Shown: positions 11,735-23,098 of the stretch, in pieces | How positions within the stretch are numbered: the first letter of the stretch is position 1 | Layout of the letters: each line of letters starts with the position of its first letter | Source: Echria macrotheca | Taxonomy: Eukaryota; Ascomycota; Sordariomycetes; Sordariales; Schizotheciaceae | NCBI GenBank assembly: GCA_030411725.1 | Contig: MU839828.1 | Location: 3,410,001 to 3,474,000, forward strand | Reading direction: 5' to 3' | DNA: 64,000 nucleotides | Notes under the pieces: generated by a model | What the model was told of the DNA's origin: nothing | Databases searched by the model: none | What the model saw: only the letters and a program-made list of their open reading frames with translations | Made by a program: the position numbers and the translations under genes

Positions 11735-13147
11735 ATGTTTTCCTCATCTTTACCCACAGCAGCCCTCCTGGCCCTGCTGCTGCCCATATCTCCAGTCTCC
11801 TCTCAGAAAATCGGCACCGCCGTCCCCGAAGTCCACCCCAAACTAACCACCCAAACCTGCACGCTCGCATCCGGCTGCACAACGCGCCAAACCCGGCTCG
11901 TAACCGACGCGCTCGCGCACCCCCTCCACGCGGCCTCCGACCCATCCATATCCTGCACCTCGCTCCCGGCGTCCCTCTGTCCCGACGCGGCAACCTGCGC
12001 GCAGAACTGCGTCCTCGAAGGGGTAGAGTACTCCTCCCTAGGCGTGCTAGCGCAGGGCTCAGCGCTTACCCTCCGCCAATACCTCTTCGACGGGACCCAG
12101 TTCAAGTCCGTCTCGCCGCGCCTTTATCTGCTAGCCGAGGACGACCACAACTACGAGCCCCTGAAGCTCCTCAACGCGGAGCTCAGCTTCGACGTCGACG
12201 TCTCCAAGCTCGGCTGCGGCATGAACGGCGCCCTCTACCTCTCCGAGATGGACATGTCCGGCTCGCGGTCGGACCTGAATCCAGCGGGCGCGCAGTACGG
12301 CACCGGCTACTGCGACGCGCAGTGCTTCACGACGAACTCCTTCATCAACGGCGTCGCGAACCTGAACCAGTCCGGCGCGTGCTGCAACGAGATGGACATC
12401 TGGGAGGCGAACGGCCGCGCCACGGTGCTTACTCCGCACACCTGTTCCTCGCCGGGGAGTTTCCTGTGCGCCGGGGCGGAATGTAATCGCACTGCTGCGG
12501 GCAGCGGCGTGTGCGACAAGGACGGGTGCGGGATTAACCCCTACGGCCTGGGGGCTAAGAAGTTCTATGGCCCGGGGCTGACGGTGGATACCTCGCGGCC
12601 GTTCACCGTCGTCACGCAGTTTTTTACCGCGGACAATTCGAGCGCCGGCACGCTCAGCGAGATTCGAAGGGTGTATGTGCAAGACGGGAGGGAGATTCCC
12701 AACACGGCCGAGACGACTTCGACAAAATTGGGGGCCGGGTTTGACGGGTCGATTACGGATGCGTACTGCGCCGCGCGGAACCGGTCGGATTTTGCGAGGT
12801 TGGGGGGTATGAAGGGAATGGGCGAGAGTCTGGCGCGCGGGATGGTGCTGATTTTTAGTATCTGGAACTCTGACGGCGATTTTATGAGCTGGTTGGACGG
12901 GATGGATAATGGGCCGTGTAATGCCACCGAGGGCGATCCGACGATTATCAGGGCGAGGACGCCGGATGTGGCGGTTACGTTTTCGAATATTCGCTGGGGC
13001 GAGATTGGGAGTACGTTTAACGTGTCGGCGACGGGTGGGGAGGCGAAGGCGGCGGCGTTGACTGTGGCATCGGCGGGTGGAGTGGTGGGTGTGATGACGG
13101 GAAGCGTTGTTGGGTTGGCGGTATTGGTTGGGATGTTGTTGTGGTGA
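11735..13147 (+). CDS. GH7 beta-1,4-glucanase with C-terminal membrane/GPI tail
   Basis: Secreted family GH7 enzyme acting on cellulose with retention of configuration. Single exon, 470 aa from ATG 11735, which begins a clear signal peptide (residues 1 to about 23, ending SPVSS). The catalytic motif ExDxxE is intact: E219 (nucleophile), D221 and E224 in CCNEMDIWEANGRA. Neighbouring text (NPYGLGAKKFYGPG, LTPHTC) resembles endoglucanases (Cel7B) more than processive cellobiohydrolases, but this is a judgement by eye. There is no cellulose-binding module. Instead the C-terminus, after a small-residue stretch, ends in about 20 hydrophobic residues with no basic tail, the pattern of a GPI-anchor signal. 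This suggests a plasma-membrane or wall-bound enzyme. Several N-glycosylation sequons are present. Confidence 0.93.
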   Translation: MFSSSLPTAALLALLLPISPVSSQKIGTAVPEVHPKLTTQTCTLASGCTTRQTRLVTDALAHPLHAASDPSISCTSLPASLCPDAATCAQNCVLEGVEYSSLGVLAQGSALTLRQYLFDGTQFKSVSPRLYLLAEDDHNYEPLKLLNAELSFDVDVSKLGCGMNGALYLSEMDMSGSRSDLNPAGAQYGTGYCDAQCFTTNSFINGVANLNQSGACCNEMDIWEANGRATVLTPHTCSSPGSFLCAGAECNRTAAGSGVCDKDGCGINPYGLGAKKFYGPGLTVDTSRPFTVVTQFFTADNSSAGTLSEIRRVYVQDGREIPNTAETTSTKLGAGFDGSITDAYCAARNRSDFARLGGMKGMGESLARGMVLIFSIWNSDGDFMSWLDGMDNGPCNATEGDPTIIRARTPDVAVTFSNIRWGEIGSTFNVSATGGEAKAAALTVASAGGVVGVMTGSVVGLAVLVGMLLW

Positions 13148-13316
13148 TCTGTGCCGAGTACATATGGTATCAACGGGTCTCATGGTCTGGTAGTGGGAGA
13201 TGAGGTAGGAGGGCGGTAGAGAGAGGACTCGGTAGAAAACAAGTGTGTGCATCATGTAGACTAGAGAACACGGCCGTATATACGACAGTAGTGTCAGTCC
13301 TTATTCCTGCAGCAAG

Positions 13317-14744
13317 CTAGTACGCCACCCTGGACGCAAACCGCATCTCGTGTAGCCCGATATCAAACACGGCCACCACGCTCGACAGAAACGTCACCCC
13401 CAAAACGTTGCTCCCGTCGTCTGGTCCGTCGGTAACACCAATCCGGCAGTACTCCCCCGTCGGGTCCCGCGCGCTCTGTCTCAGCAAATCCTCCTTGGCA
13501 AAGAAGAAGGTCCGGTTCCCAAAAGTGACCCCGAACTCGGGCACCTTGGCGTCGCACCGGGCGTAAAACAGCCCATTGAAGCTCATATACTTAGCCGGCG
13601 GGTCAAAGGCCGCATACAGCTTGTCAACGAGACCTACCCCAACTTTGTCAGTTTCTCCCCCATCAAGATTGGGATCATGAACATACTCCTCGGCAACACA
13701 CTCAAAGTCGACCCGGCATCAATCAGAACCGGCCAGGCCGTCCCATTCGTCGTCAAGTTCCCCTTCTGCCCGTAAACAAACGACTCCGCCCGGATCAGAT
13801 ACAGCCCCAGCTCCTGCGTGTCCATATTGATAGCCGACATGGGCAATATCGGCGTCCTTGCCCAGCTCGCCGCATCATAACTGACAGGCGGCAGCCCCCC
13901 GAACGCCAGATACGACGTCTCGTGCCCCTCGTCGGCCGCCGGCTGCTTGACCGTCTGATCGGCCGCGCGCGAGAGCGCCATGCTGAAGACGGGGTCGATG
14001 AGCTTATCCTTCCACAGCGTCGTGAAGATCGGGTCGTACAGCGGCTGCGACGCGTCGGCGCCGTCGAGCGACGTCATGTACGGGTAGGCGAGCCCCAACA
14101 GACCGGAGGTGCGCCCGTCGCCGTACCAGTATGTCGAGTTGACGATGGCCAGGCGCTGGTGCTTGGCCGTGAGCCCGGCGAGCGTCACGTCTTCGTAGCC
14201 GAAGTAGCCGCTGACGAAGGTGCCGTCGACGTAGGCGCGGCCGAAGGAGACGTTGGCTACGACGCCGCCTGATAAATCACCCTTAAGGCCGTCGCCGAGG
14301 CCGCAGTTTGGTTTCTGTTTCCATGGTTTTTTTTCAGTACCGGGTTGGTGGAAAAGAGGAACGGACAACACATACCCGCTCAGGATGCTCCCAGTCCAGC
14401 GAGATGCACTCGTACGGCTGCTTGACGACCCACGTGTCGCTCGACCCCGTGTCGACCGTGACCGGGATTTTCTCTCCCCGCATGTCCAGGTCGATGATGT
14501 AGTACACATCGTGCACGTTGACCAGGCTCGACGAGCCGTTGACTACTATCCGAGCATCCCGCCGTCGGACGTGCAGATCATGAGAACTCGGGACCGCGTG
14601 GCTGTCCATGGCGACATAGTGCGGGGTGACGGCGTCGTAGAAGCCGACGCGCGTGTCCGCCCGCGTGAACGCAGTAGCACGCGTCACTGCTACTACCGTG
14701 ATTCCCAGCGCGGCGGCCGGCGAGGTGAGGCGGGTCAGCCTCAT
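13317..14744 (-). CDS. Secreted pepsin-like aspartic protease, second motif D-A-G
   Basis: A1-family acid protease with a signal peptide (residues 1 to about 25) and a propeptide ending near a basic run (HVRRRDAR). Three exons: 14376-14744, 13687-14314, 13317-13633; introns 61 and 53 bp; 437 aa. The first active-site motif is intact (VTVDTGSSDTWV, D98). The flap region follows (VSFGRAYVDGTFVSGYFGYEDV). The second motif reads VLIDAGSTLSVLP (D322): the Ser/Thr normally next to the catalytic Asp is alanine. The last intron was placed on GTATGT...CTGAC...GTAG and gives LPRSLVDKLYAAFDPPAKY, as expected after the second motif. Catalysis may be weakened, though both aspartates remain. No GPI tail is seen. 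It is tail-to-tail with the GH7 gene, 169 bp apart. Confidence 0.9.
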
Positions 14745-15278
14745 GATTTGACGTATAAGACGGTGTATGGCTTCGATGGAGGTTCGAGAAGCCCTTGGGA
14801 CTCCGTGGGGATCGGGCTTTTACCAGCACATCGGGACTGTGAAATTGGCGCCGCGGGGGAGCGGTCGGCGACTATTAAAGGGGGCCTTGAAGGGAATCTG
14901 GGGATATGAGTGCCGGGTGCGGTATCTGGGTTCGGGGGTTTACATTTGCCGGCTCGGAATTTTGCCTGTATAGTGCGGCGATATGACCTGCCGCGGCCAG
15001 CTGACCACTTGTTGAGCCGCCTGGATAAGACCATGTACAGATAAGAAGGGAATGAGTATGTGCCGATGCGGTTGTCGATAATGGATATTGATCATCTGTC
15101 ATGATGGGAAGTTGCATGCATGCGAGGGACTGTGATGTTGACAACATTGTCTTGAATCTTTAGACGTGTGCCACTCGACTTGCTATTCGACTGGAAAACC
15201 CCTCTGCTCTAATGACCCAAAGAGAGTGCTGAGCTGTTGTCTGCCAGAAACTACAGACACAATGCTCTCCGTCATGCA
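14745..15278. other. Intergenic region upstream of the aspartic protease
   Basis: Promoter of the minus-strand protease and 3' flank of the F-box-like gene. Nothing beyond short shadow frames is seen. Confidence 0.4.
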
Positions 15279-16967
15279 TCACAACATGAAGTCATCACTC
15301 TCCTCATACTCCTCATACCCGTCCAAGCCCGACTCATCGCTGCCCAATTCGTGCTGCTGCGAATACAGATTATAACGAAACAGCTCGACAAAGTCCAGCG
15401 TCGGCCCGACTTTGGCCCACGTCTTGAACGCAAACTCCTCCACATCAACCACGACTCCGCCCCTGCGCGAGATCACAAAGCACCTGTCCCTTAGCTTGAA
15501 GTAACGCAGCGAGCGACATGCAGTTGCCAGTCTCGTAGCTATTTCCTTCAGCTCGATACTCGGTGGTTGACGGGCCGGTGGCAGCTCTATGGCGAGCTGA
15601 GACAGAGCCGAAAGGTTCCCCAGCGCATCGGTAAGCACACCAAACAGAGAGATCCCAGTCTTGTCACGCTTGCTCGCGCACATCCAAATCGTCAGACCTT
15701 CCACCGTGCCGTCGTCGTCCCGTACCAGAGAATCAAGCACCTGCCAGGCGGACACGTACTCCCTCTGCAGCAGGTTGGGGTCCTGCGGCTCGGTAAATAC
15801 ATATAACCCCCCGAAGCGCCGCAGGTTGACCTCCGTCATTCTGAGGTGTAGCGGCAGGACCGGAAAGCTCGGGTGTGGCCGCAGGAGCGCGGCGATCTCA
15901 TACCCAAACCCCTGCTTGGACGCGCTCACAAACAAGTTTCTCGCCCAGTCCTTGGTGGCGTTCTCGCAAAAGAAGATATGAACCCGCCGGTCGTAGTAGT
16001 GCACGGTGAAGCGACGCAGGCTGGGGCAGCGGGTTGGACCAAAGGCGGCGTACGCGATGGGCACGTCGGGGAATTCGACGTTGATGCTCCCGAGCGATGA
16101 TCGGGCGGACCTGGCGACTTCTTCGTTGTCAAAGTGCACGTCGTGGAGACCGGAAACATCGACTAGTTTCGCCAAAGATGACTCGTCGTGTGGACACATG
16201 CCGAGGCCAAAGGACAGCGAGGTCAGCTTCAGCGGTGCGCCGCCCGATTCGCCATAGCTGTCGCACAGGCGGTCGAAGAAGTGCTGGTAGACGGACCGGT
16301 TGGCCTCTCCGAGACGGACGAGGGTGTCGCCCAACAGAGACAGACGCAGGACTCGCAGATTTGGTGAGTTCATCAAGACGTGGACAAGCTGTGACTTCCA
16401 CGACGTCAGGTCATCCCACAGTCCGTTCAGGGCAAGACATTCCAGATTGCGGAACGGGGTTATATCTGGGCCTCGATAGAGGTTGGGGCTGAAGCCACGT
16501 TCCGCCTGCCTTCCGGGCGCCATACCGAGACAAAGCTCGGTCTCGTCACCAAAGTCGAGTCGCAACGCCTTGACCTTGGGGCACGCGACTTGCAAGACCC
16601 TCAGGGTCTCAGTCTTCAGGAGCTGGGGATACCAATTGAAGGTCGTCAGGTTCGGCATTTGGCGAAGCAGTGTTAACACGCCCTCGTCGAAGTCGGGGCA
16701 GTTGCGGCTGTTTGTCCATCCCAGTGTGAGAGTTCTAGTGTGGCGGAGATGCCTGTTATTGGCCTTGGCGAGTTGCAGGATTTTGACCTCGTCAGGGAAG
16801 GTGTCCAGCATGATTTCTCGGTACACGAGCGGCGTGATGGCGGCGTGAAATGTTTGATTGACCAGCGACAGGCTCGCCAACCGCGCCGTGGGTTTGTCGT
16901 AGCCGGCAGCATGTTCTGCCAGGAGGGTGATTAGCTCAGGTAGGCTGAAGAACTTGGCCGCCGACAT
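15279..16967 (-). CDS. F-box/LRR-like protein
   Basis: Single exon, 562 aa from the first ATG (16967). The N-terminus (FFSLPELITLLAEHA...ARLASLSLVNQTFHAAITPLVYRE) has the Leu/Pro and LSLVN-x-xFH spacing of a divergent fungal F-box-like motif. It is followed by leucine-rich segments (LRHTRTLTLGW, LLRQMPNLTTFNW, LRVLQVACPKVKALRLDFG, LECLALNGLWDDL, PNLRVLRLSLLGDTL) spaced like degenerate LRRs. A role as substrate receptor of an SCF ubiquitin ligase is the family-level inference; no target can be named. An acidic C-terminal tail (YEEYEESDD) ends the protein. Confidence 0.75.
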   Translation of the reverse strand: MSAAKFFSLPELITLLAEHAAGYDKPTARLASLSLVNQTFHAAITPLVYREIMLDTFPDEVKILQLAKANNRHLRHTRTLTLGWTNSRNCPDFDEGVLTLLRQMPNLTTFNWYPQLLKTETLRVLQVACPKVKALRLDFGDETELCLGMAPGRQAERGFSPNLYRGPDITPFRNLECLALNGLWDDLTSWKSQLVHVLMNSPNLRVLRLSLLGDTLVRLGEANRSVYQHFFDRLCDSYGESGGAPLKLTSLSFGLGMCPHDESSLAKLVDVSGLHDVHFDNEEVARSARSSLGSINVEFPDVPIAYAAFGPTRCPSLRRFTVHYYDRRVHIFFCENATKDWARNLFVSASKQGFGYEIAALLRPHPSFPVLPLHLRMTEVNLRRFGGLYVFTEPQDPNLLQREYVSAWQVLDSLVRDDDGTVEGLTIWMCASKRDKTGISLFGVLTDALGNLSALSQLAIELPPARQPPSIELKEIATRLATACRSLRYFKLRDRCFVISRRGGVVVDVEEFAFKTWAKVGPTLDFVELFRYNLYSQQHELGSDESGLDGYEEYEESDDFML

Positions 16968-16985
16968 GTTGGTTGGTGTTGGCAA

Positions 16986-17427
16986 GAGGCGTCGTTGTTT
17001 GGATTTGTTCTGCCAGCCGTGTCACTTCCGCTGTGCCGTGTGGGCAGGAGGAAAGCGTCTCAGGCTGCAGAGGGGTTCGCTCAAGTGCGTTTGCCTGGCT
17101 TGACTGTTAGCTTACTGCTTGCTGCATGTTGCACCTGATCGGTTGAGAATTGAAGAAGGCACGTTCCGTTGGCTCTTCAAAAAGTCTGGACTGTGAGCCC
17201 GCTGCCCGCAGTGGGTATTTCATCAGAAATCCAGTGCGAGCGTCTATTATGTTAGGAAGGAGGACCCCCAGGCAGGATGGCAGGAACACACAGACCTGTT
17301 AGGCCAGGCAGGAGCACCCAGTCAAGGTGGAAGGCACGCAAGGACCCACAGGCACTGTATTTGGCCAGCCCTCAGGGCCCATCCTCCTCTTCCACCAAAA
17401 CAAGCATCCTTAACTCAGTCTTCCACG
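16986..17427. other. Intergenic region with GGCAGGA-rich patch
   Basis: Between 17260 and 17350 the words GGCAGGA/CCAGGCAGGA recur with imperfect spacing, giving a purine-rich low-complexity patch just past the kinase-ankyrin stop codon. No gene is seen. Confidence 0.4.
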
Positions 17428-20400
17428 TCATTCTTCATCGTCCAAGTCCGCCTCTTGCAGCTCCCGGATCACCCCTTGAACTCTTTGCAAAAGCTCGTCA
17501 TCATCGTCCTCCAACTCCAACAATTGCCGCGTGGAATCCGTCGCTCGACTCGGCTCAACCCGACTACTGCTCTCGCCGACTTCATCAGCACGGTGAGCTT
17601 GAGCTTGATTCTCATCCGCAGCGTCCTCCTCCGGTACCTCAGTAACCATTTCATCCCACGTTACAACTCCGTCTGGGCCCTCCCAGTCTCGTGAAGCGTC
17701 CCAGCCCCCATCCCGGCTCTCAACCAGGAACTGATACAGGTAACTTCCGGAATGCCCGGCAATAGCATGAGTGAATCTGAGGATGGGTTTGACTCCCGCC
17801 TTGGCTCGCCTCTTGCGGTATTGCGCTTGGGTAATCAGCTCATCGGTCGGCAGGTCCTCGACCGGTATAACTTGCATACTTGCCCGAAAGTCGCCCACCA
17901 TGACACAACCCCAGATCTCGAGATATTGACCCTGTCCGTCTTTGTGTTCGAGAATTTGCGCCCACCGTCTCTTCGTCTTCGGTACAAGGCTCTTGATCGT
18001 AATGCCCTCTGGCACAGCAGGATCCTCCTGCAAGAGTGAGGCAATCTCGGTGTCTGCGACCTTCCCGCCTGAAGAAGACAAAGCAGCAAGAGTGTTGAAC
18101 TGACGTGTGAGCTGCGCATCATGTTTCTCCGAGGTTCCCATGGAAGCGGGAAGCGCAAAGCTCGAGATACTAAAATCCCTGGAAATACTCGCGGCGCCGA
18201 AGAGGTGATCAATCATCAGCCGGTACAGTACAAACTCGTACGGTGTGAATAAGCCGGGAGCCGTGAAACGCCCCAGCCGCGTGCTGCCGAGTATGCTGTC
18301 TGTACTCAGAACAGGCCGGATGGTAAGCTCAAGGTAGGGGTTTGCCTGCCATTCGAGGAGGCGGGAAACTGCCTCAGGGGATGCGTAGTCTGCGGCCCAC
18401 ATCAACGCGGTCGCCCCATCTTTGCAGATAAAGTCGATATCCTCACCCTCTTCTCCAATATAGTACTCTATCAGCGTGTCAAGTACCCGCATGAACTCTC
18501 TCGGGGAGCTGAAGTTCTCTGTTGAGATTAGCATTTGTTCTTTCGATGCCTGTGCCAGCGACTAACCATTTTTGATGCATGCCTCTTGTATAGGTGTGAG
18601 GTTTGTAAGGGGAAACGCCACGTATTTCATATGATGGTCCCCAAGCTCCATCAAGAACTCGATGTGGTCGAGCACCTGAGCGTCCGGAAATTGGAGCAAA
18701 TGCCAGAGCGTCGTCGGGTATCCCGAGTCACCATCCACATGTGGTGCCAGCAATCTAGCCACGTCATGGTAGCCGAGTCTGATCCATACGGTGAACAAGG
18801 ACTCCTTGAAGGTGTGGCTGTGTCTTTTGCTGCAGTCAGGCTCGCAAATTGTTCCGGGGGCTATGTAGTTCAGAGTTCCCGGGAGAAGGTCGATACCTTC
18901 CAGGTGACGTATCAGTATCTCAGCAACCTCAAATACATGGTTCTTGGGGCCCTGCATCGTCAAGGCTATAGCTTGGAGGGTATCGTGAGCAACTCCCACT
19001 TCCCATTGGGTTGGGATCGTGAGAATACGCCGGAATTCGGGAACTCGAAAGTTGAATGCGGCCACCATCAAAAGCTGCTTGACCTGTTCCACGGGCAGGC
19101 CCGATTCCGGAAGAAGCCGGTCAAATATTTCGTTGAATGCGACCAGATTGCCGGCAACCACCGATTTCCCCAGCGCCCTGGAAACATGTTGACCATAGTC
19201 TGGTGCCAGGTGGTTCGATGTTGTTGGAGGGAGATGAGAGACCAAGACGCGGAACACGGCGGTAGTGTCGCGCGTGGCGAGCATCCCGAGATGACAAGCC
19301 ATAGCTTCAATACTGGCGAGTATTGCTTCTACGTCTGCATGTTGAAGACAACGCTCAAGGATGTCCACCGGTCCAGCCAGGAGGGCCTCACGAGCCGTGG
19401 TCATGTCGGCAGAACGTAGCTCTGGTGATGTAAACAAGGGAGGCTCTAGTATGAGTAATAAAGATGGTTAGTAACGTGCAGTCCCAGAATAGATAGACAC
19501 CTTACGCTGGTCTAGGAGAAAGGTAGCCACATCATTCCGCCCAGATAGAATAGCATAGTCAACGGCCCTGAAGCCCGACGCATCCGCGGCACTGACATCT
19601 GCTCCGTTTTCCAGCAACAGCACTCCAACTTTGGCCACCCACTCGGCCGCGAAATTGTGCAATTGATGTAATGGAAACCGGTTATCCAGGGTTGCAACAC
19701 CGGCCTGCTTTCGGAACCAGTCGAACTCCTCGGCCAGGGCCAACACCGAATCTGCCGCCCCAAGACGACAACACATGTAAAGTGCTGTCTCGCGGTTGTA
19801 GTTTGTGTCATCTGCGGGAAATATCCCTATTCCGAAGCCGCGGATTAGCTCCTCAGCGGTGCACAGTGGTGCGAGTCTCTGGAAGAACCCCATAGACCCT
19901 GGTTCAAACCATTGATATTGGACATCTGGGCCTTTAAATGTCTCTTCCTCATGAGATTTCTCGCCGACGTGCTCCTCTCCAATTTCAGAATAGGCGAAAG
20001 CGTTGACGACATCCAGAGCCTTCTGTGCGAGCACGGGGTCCAGGGTTCGCAGAAGTCGCAGCTCCTCGAGATACTTGGCGAAGCCTATACGCGGGCCTAT
20101 CGAGACGAAATGAAACAGGCCGTCAAGGTTTCGGGTCCAGAGGGGAAGCTCAAGCTCTGGGTGCAACTTGTGAAACTCAAATACGAGAGAGTACGCGTTC
20201 ACGAAGCCTGCTTCGGCGCTTGCGGCAATGTACCGAGCCGCGCCGACGAGGTCCCTTTCGGTCCCAAATCCGCTGATGTAGCAGTAAAAGAGTTGGAAGG
20301 CTGCATGAGCTGCCTCTGCCCACTGTTTGATGCCGACTCTGAGCCGGATGGTTTTCCATTCGGATGGGGATGTGTCTATCAGAAGACTCGCTTTCGACAT

Positions 20401-22594
20401 GAAGTCAGAGAATATTCGCTCTTTTGAGGCAAAGGGTTCATTGGCGAATTCTTCGAAGTGTAGACATAGCTAAATGAGTTCTGCTGTTAGCAATTAGGAC
20501 GGGAGTGGCGAAAAAAGCACGTCTCGTTTCGAAGATTACTGACCTCGATGTCCGAAATTGGAACTGAATGAACCCAGCCATCAACTATCATGAACTGAAG
20601 CCACTTTTGGTAGTACTTCTTGCTGCTCACTTTGACAACTCCAGTTTCTTCCTCCCTGTAAACAGGTTGTCAGCCAGAACCGAAAACACAGACAACGGAG
20701 AGCTTCCGGAAGTTGATATTCGGTCTTCGCCACTAAAAGGAACTTACCATGGTAATTCCGATGCGCCAGACGATTGAGAATCCTCCCCAAGAAACAATTC
20801 AAGGGCCTCGATCGTTTCGCCCAGGTCGCGAGGTCTCGCGTCCGGAGACCACATCAGCGTCGATTTGATGATATAGGCGAATACACGCCCTTGGATAACA
20901 TTGAGGCCACACGATCCGGCTTCGAGCTCAATGATAAACATTATAAAGGTTATAAGAAGCTCGTGGGCCTCCTGGTCGACCTTGGTCTCTTCCCAGAACC
21001 CAGACTGAGACTGGCGGAGAGTAGTCACGGGATCAACGCTAAAATCCACCCCGTAGGTCGCACATATCGCTGCAGGGTCGCCGATCTTGCTGAAGATGTC
21101 CTGGCCGCCGAACAGACCGAAAGTAACAGAGCACGCGGCAAGGCCAAAGGAGTAGATATCCGATGCATATGCTTCGTCAGACGAGATGGTGTGCTCATTG
21201 GAGCGCAGACACCGAAACATCTCAGGCGAGGCGTACGGCAAAGTGGTGCCGACAACTTGAATGGTGCTTTGACCTTCGTATACAATGACGGAGTATCCGA
21301 AATCTGCCAGCATAATACGGGGCTTGGAGGGTCCTGCTTTTGTGGCTGCCACAAGGATGTTGAGTGTCTTGATGTCCCCGTGGACAACACCACAATCGTG
21401 GAGAGCTCGTAGTCCTGATAGGATCTGCTTCAGGATATCGCAACGTAGAGACCATGTTAGCTTGCCGTTGCTCTTCATAGCTAGGAGATATTGGTCCAAG
21501 TTGCCCAGGTCGGCGCACGATTGCACCAAGATGGGACATATCCGTGGGGCAGTAACGCTTGCTGAAGTGTCCCTGTCCCACGCAATGCCAAAGAGGTGGA
21601 CGATGTTTGGGTGGTTGCGAAGGGTATGGTGGCTCAGGATGAGCAGTTCGTTGACCACCGTTCTCGAAATCCGGCTTCGCTCTGACGCATCGTCGCCACG
21701 GAGCTGGTTGAGCGAGTTTGAGGGATCGAATGCGCCCGATAGCTTCGGTCTCTTCAGTACCAGCAACGCGTTTCGCTTCCATTGACGGCGCTTGGTGGGA
21801 CCCTTTCCACCCTTGTAGGGCGGCAGGGACGAGTGTTCACGAGCCTTGGCAATCGTGACGTCGAAAGACGCCCCAGAGCTATGTTTGGCTTCCGCTGAGA
21901 TCATGCCCTCGAGATAGTTGAAGACTGGAATCTCGGTACCGTCCACGACTTGCTGAAAGGTCGCGGAACCGACCTCTTCGATGAAACCCTGGGTCTTTTG
22001 GCTCATGTTTTCCAAGACATGCCAGACGGAGAGACAGATTGGGGTAACGTGTAGAAGACGCCTCGCGAAGCCCAAGATAACAGTCTCTTCCGATGACGGA
22101 GATTTTTGGTTGAGAACTTTAGGAATAGCCCGAACCGTCGCTTTGTTGCACTCAAGAAGATTGATGCCGCCTCTCTCGAATTCGCTCGCCAGCCGTTCCA
22201 TCAGCTCGAGCATGGGCGGAGCGGGAATAATGATAGCCAGGTCTGGTCCATCTGCGCCCATAGCCGCCACCGGTCGCCAGCCATAGCAGACGAAGCGAGG
22301 TCTCTCGCGCTCATCTCTGTGCGCTCTCAGATGGACCACGCCTGGGCGGTGAGTCTCGCATCCACAGGCTCCAAACGGGAGGAACTCCTGCACCGCTAGT
22401 GCGAGATCTAGTCTAGACTCGAATGTGTCGAAGATTCTGCCCCGGAACTCGAACGGAGATGCATTTTGGTCTCCGGAAGATGTCCAAGTGACCCATGCTG
22501 GACCGTCTTCGCCATCTTCGTAGTAGACGATGGAGGCGCGCAGCGATTCGTCGTCCGAGGTTGGGAGGTCAACTTCGCGGAAGAGAGTGGGCAT
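17428..22594 (-). CDS. Protein kinase with C-terminal ankyrin-like region
   Basis: Five exons, all in phase: 20748-22594, 20544-20655, 19506-20469, 18567-19445, 17428-18518 (introns 92, 74, 60, 48 bp); 1630 aa. About 240 N-terminal residues are unassigned. A Ser/Thr-type kinase domain follows: Lys281 in LLVLKRPK, alpha-C Glu near 316, catalytic loop VVHGDIKTLNIL (405-414; HGD in place of HRD, common in fungal relatives), DFG at 431-433 and APE-like SPE. It therefore looks active. Downstream lies a Sel1-like stretch (ISGFGTERDLVGAARYIAASAE) and ankyrin-like repeats, the clearest being LLLENGADVSAADASGFRAV and ICKDGATALMWAADYASPEA. The open-frame start upstream at 22651 is GTG, so ATG 22594 is used. 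Its start faces the HeLo-pseudokinase gene 504 bp away. Function is not established. Confidence 0.85.
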
Positions 22595-23098
22595 TCTGGT
22601 AAGAGATATCTGGTATAAACAGCCAAGAGAGGACAGGGAAGTGCTGTCCACACAGTCAGAATCTGTCGATTACCTCTCGGCGGATGTTGTTTTTGAGGAA
22701 GGAACTCCCAACCGTTGACGACCCCGCACAAAGGACATCGGACCTAGACAGTTGGTAGCGTTGTACTCCGGGGAAGGGCTTCTCGGCGCCGGTATTGGGT
22801 ATTGTATGCACTACACGTTCCGTTCTTGGGCTCTTTTGTTCTCTCTATGGACCAAAGTTTAGAGTGCAACTGTGTTTTATTTTCTCGGCTTTACCCCTCC
22901 CGCAATTGCCATGTATTCCATTCTCGGGGGTTGCCCAACTAGGTACTCCCCTAACAATTGCTCAGGCTTTCAGCTCAAGGCAGCAGTCGAATCCTGCAAC
23001 CGCACAGGGTCGTCCCCTCTTCTCAAAAGTTCCGCGCATCCACGGCCAGAAATCGTCCAGGATATCGACGCCTCTTCTTTCCTCCCATCTTTCCCCCC
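22595..23098. promoter_or_regulatory. Shared divergent promoter of kinase-ankyrin and HeLo-pseudokinase genes
   Basis: The two start codons lie 504 bp apart on opposite strands, so the transcripts must share upstream sequence. No clear TATA element is seen on either side. No third gene is supported. Confidence 0.55.

Noticed and set aside
12131..13255. 374-codon open frame on the minus strand
   Set aside because: Antisense to the GH7 gene; His/Arg/Pro-rich with no family features.
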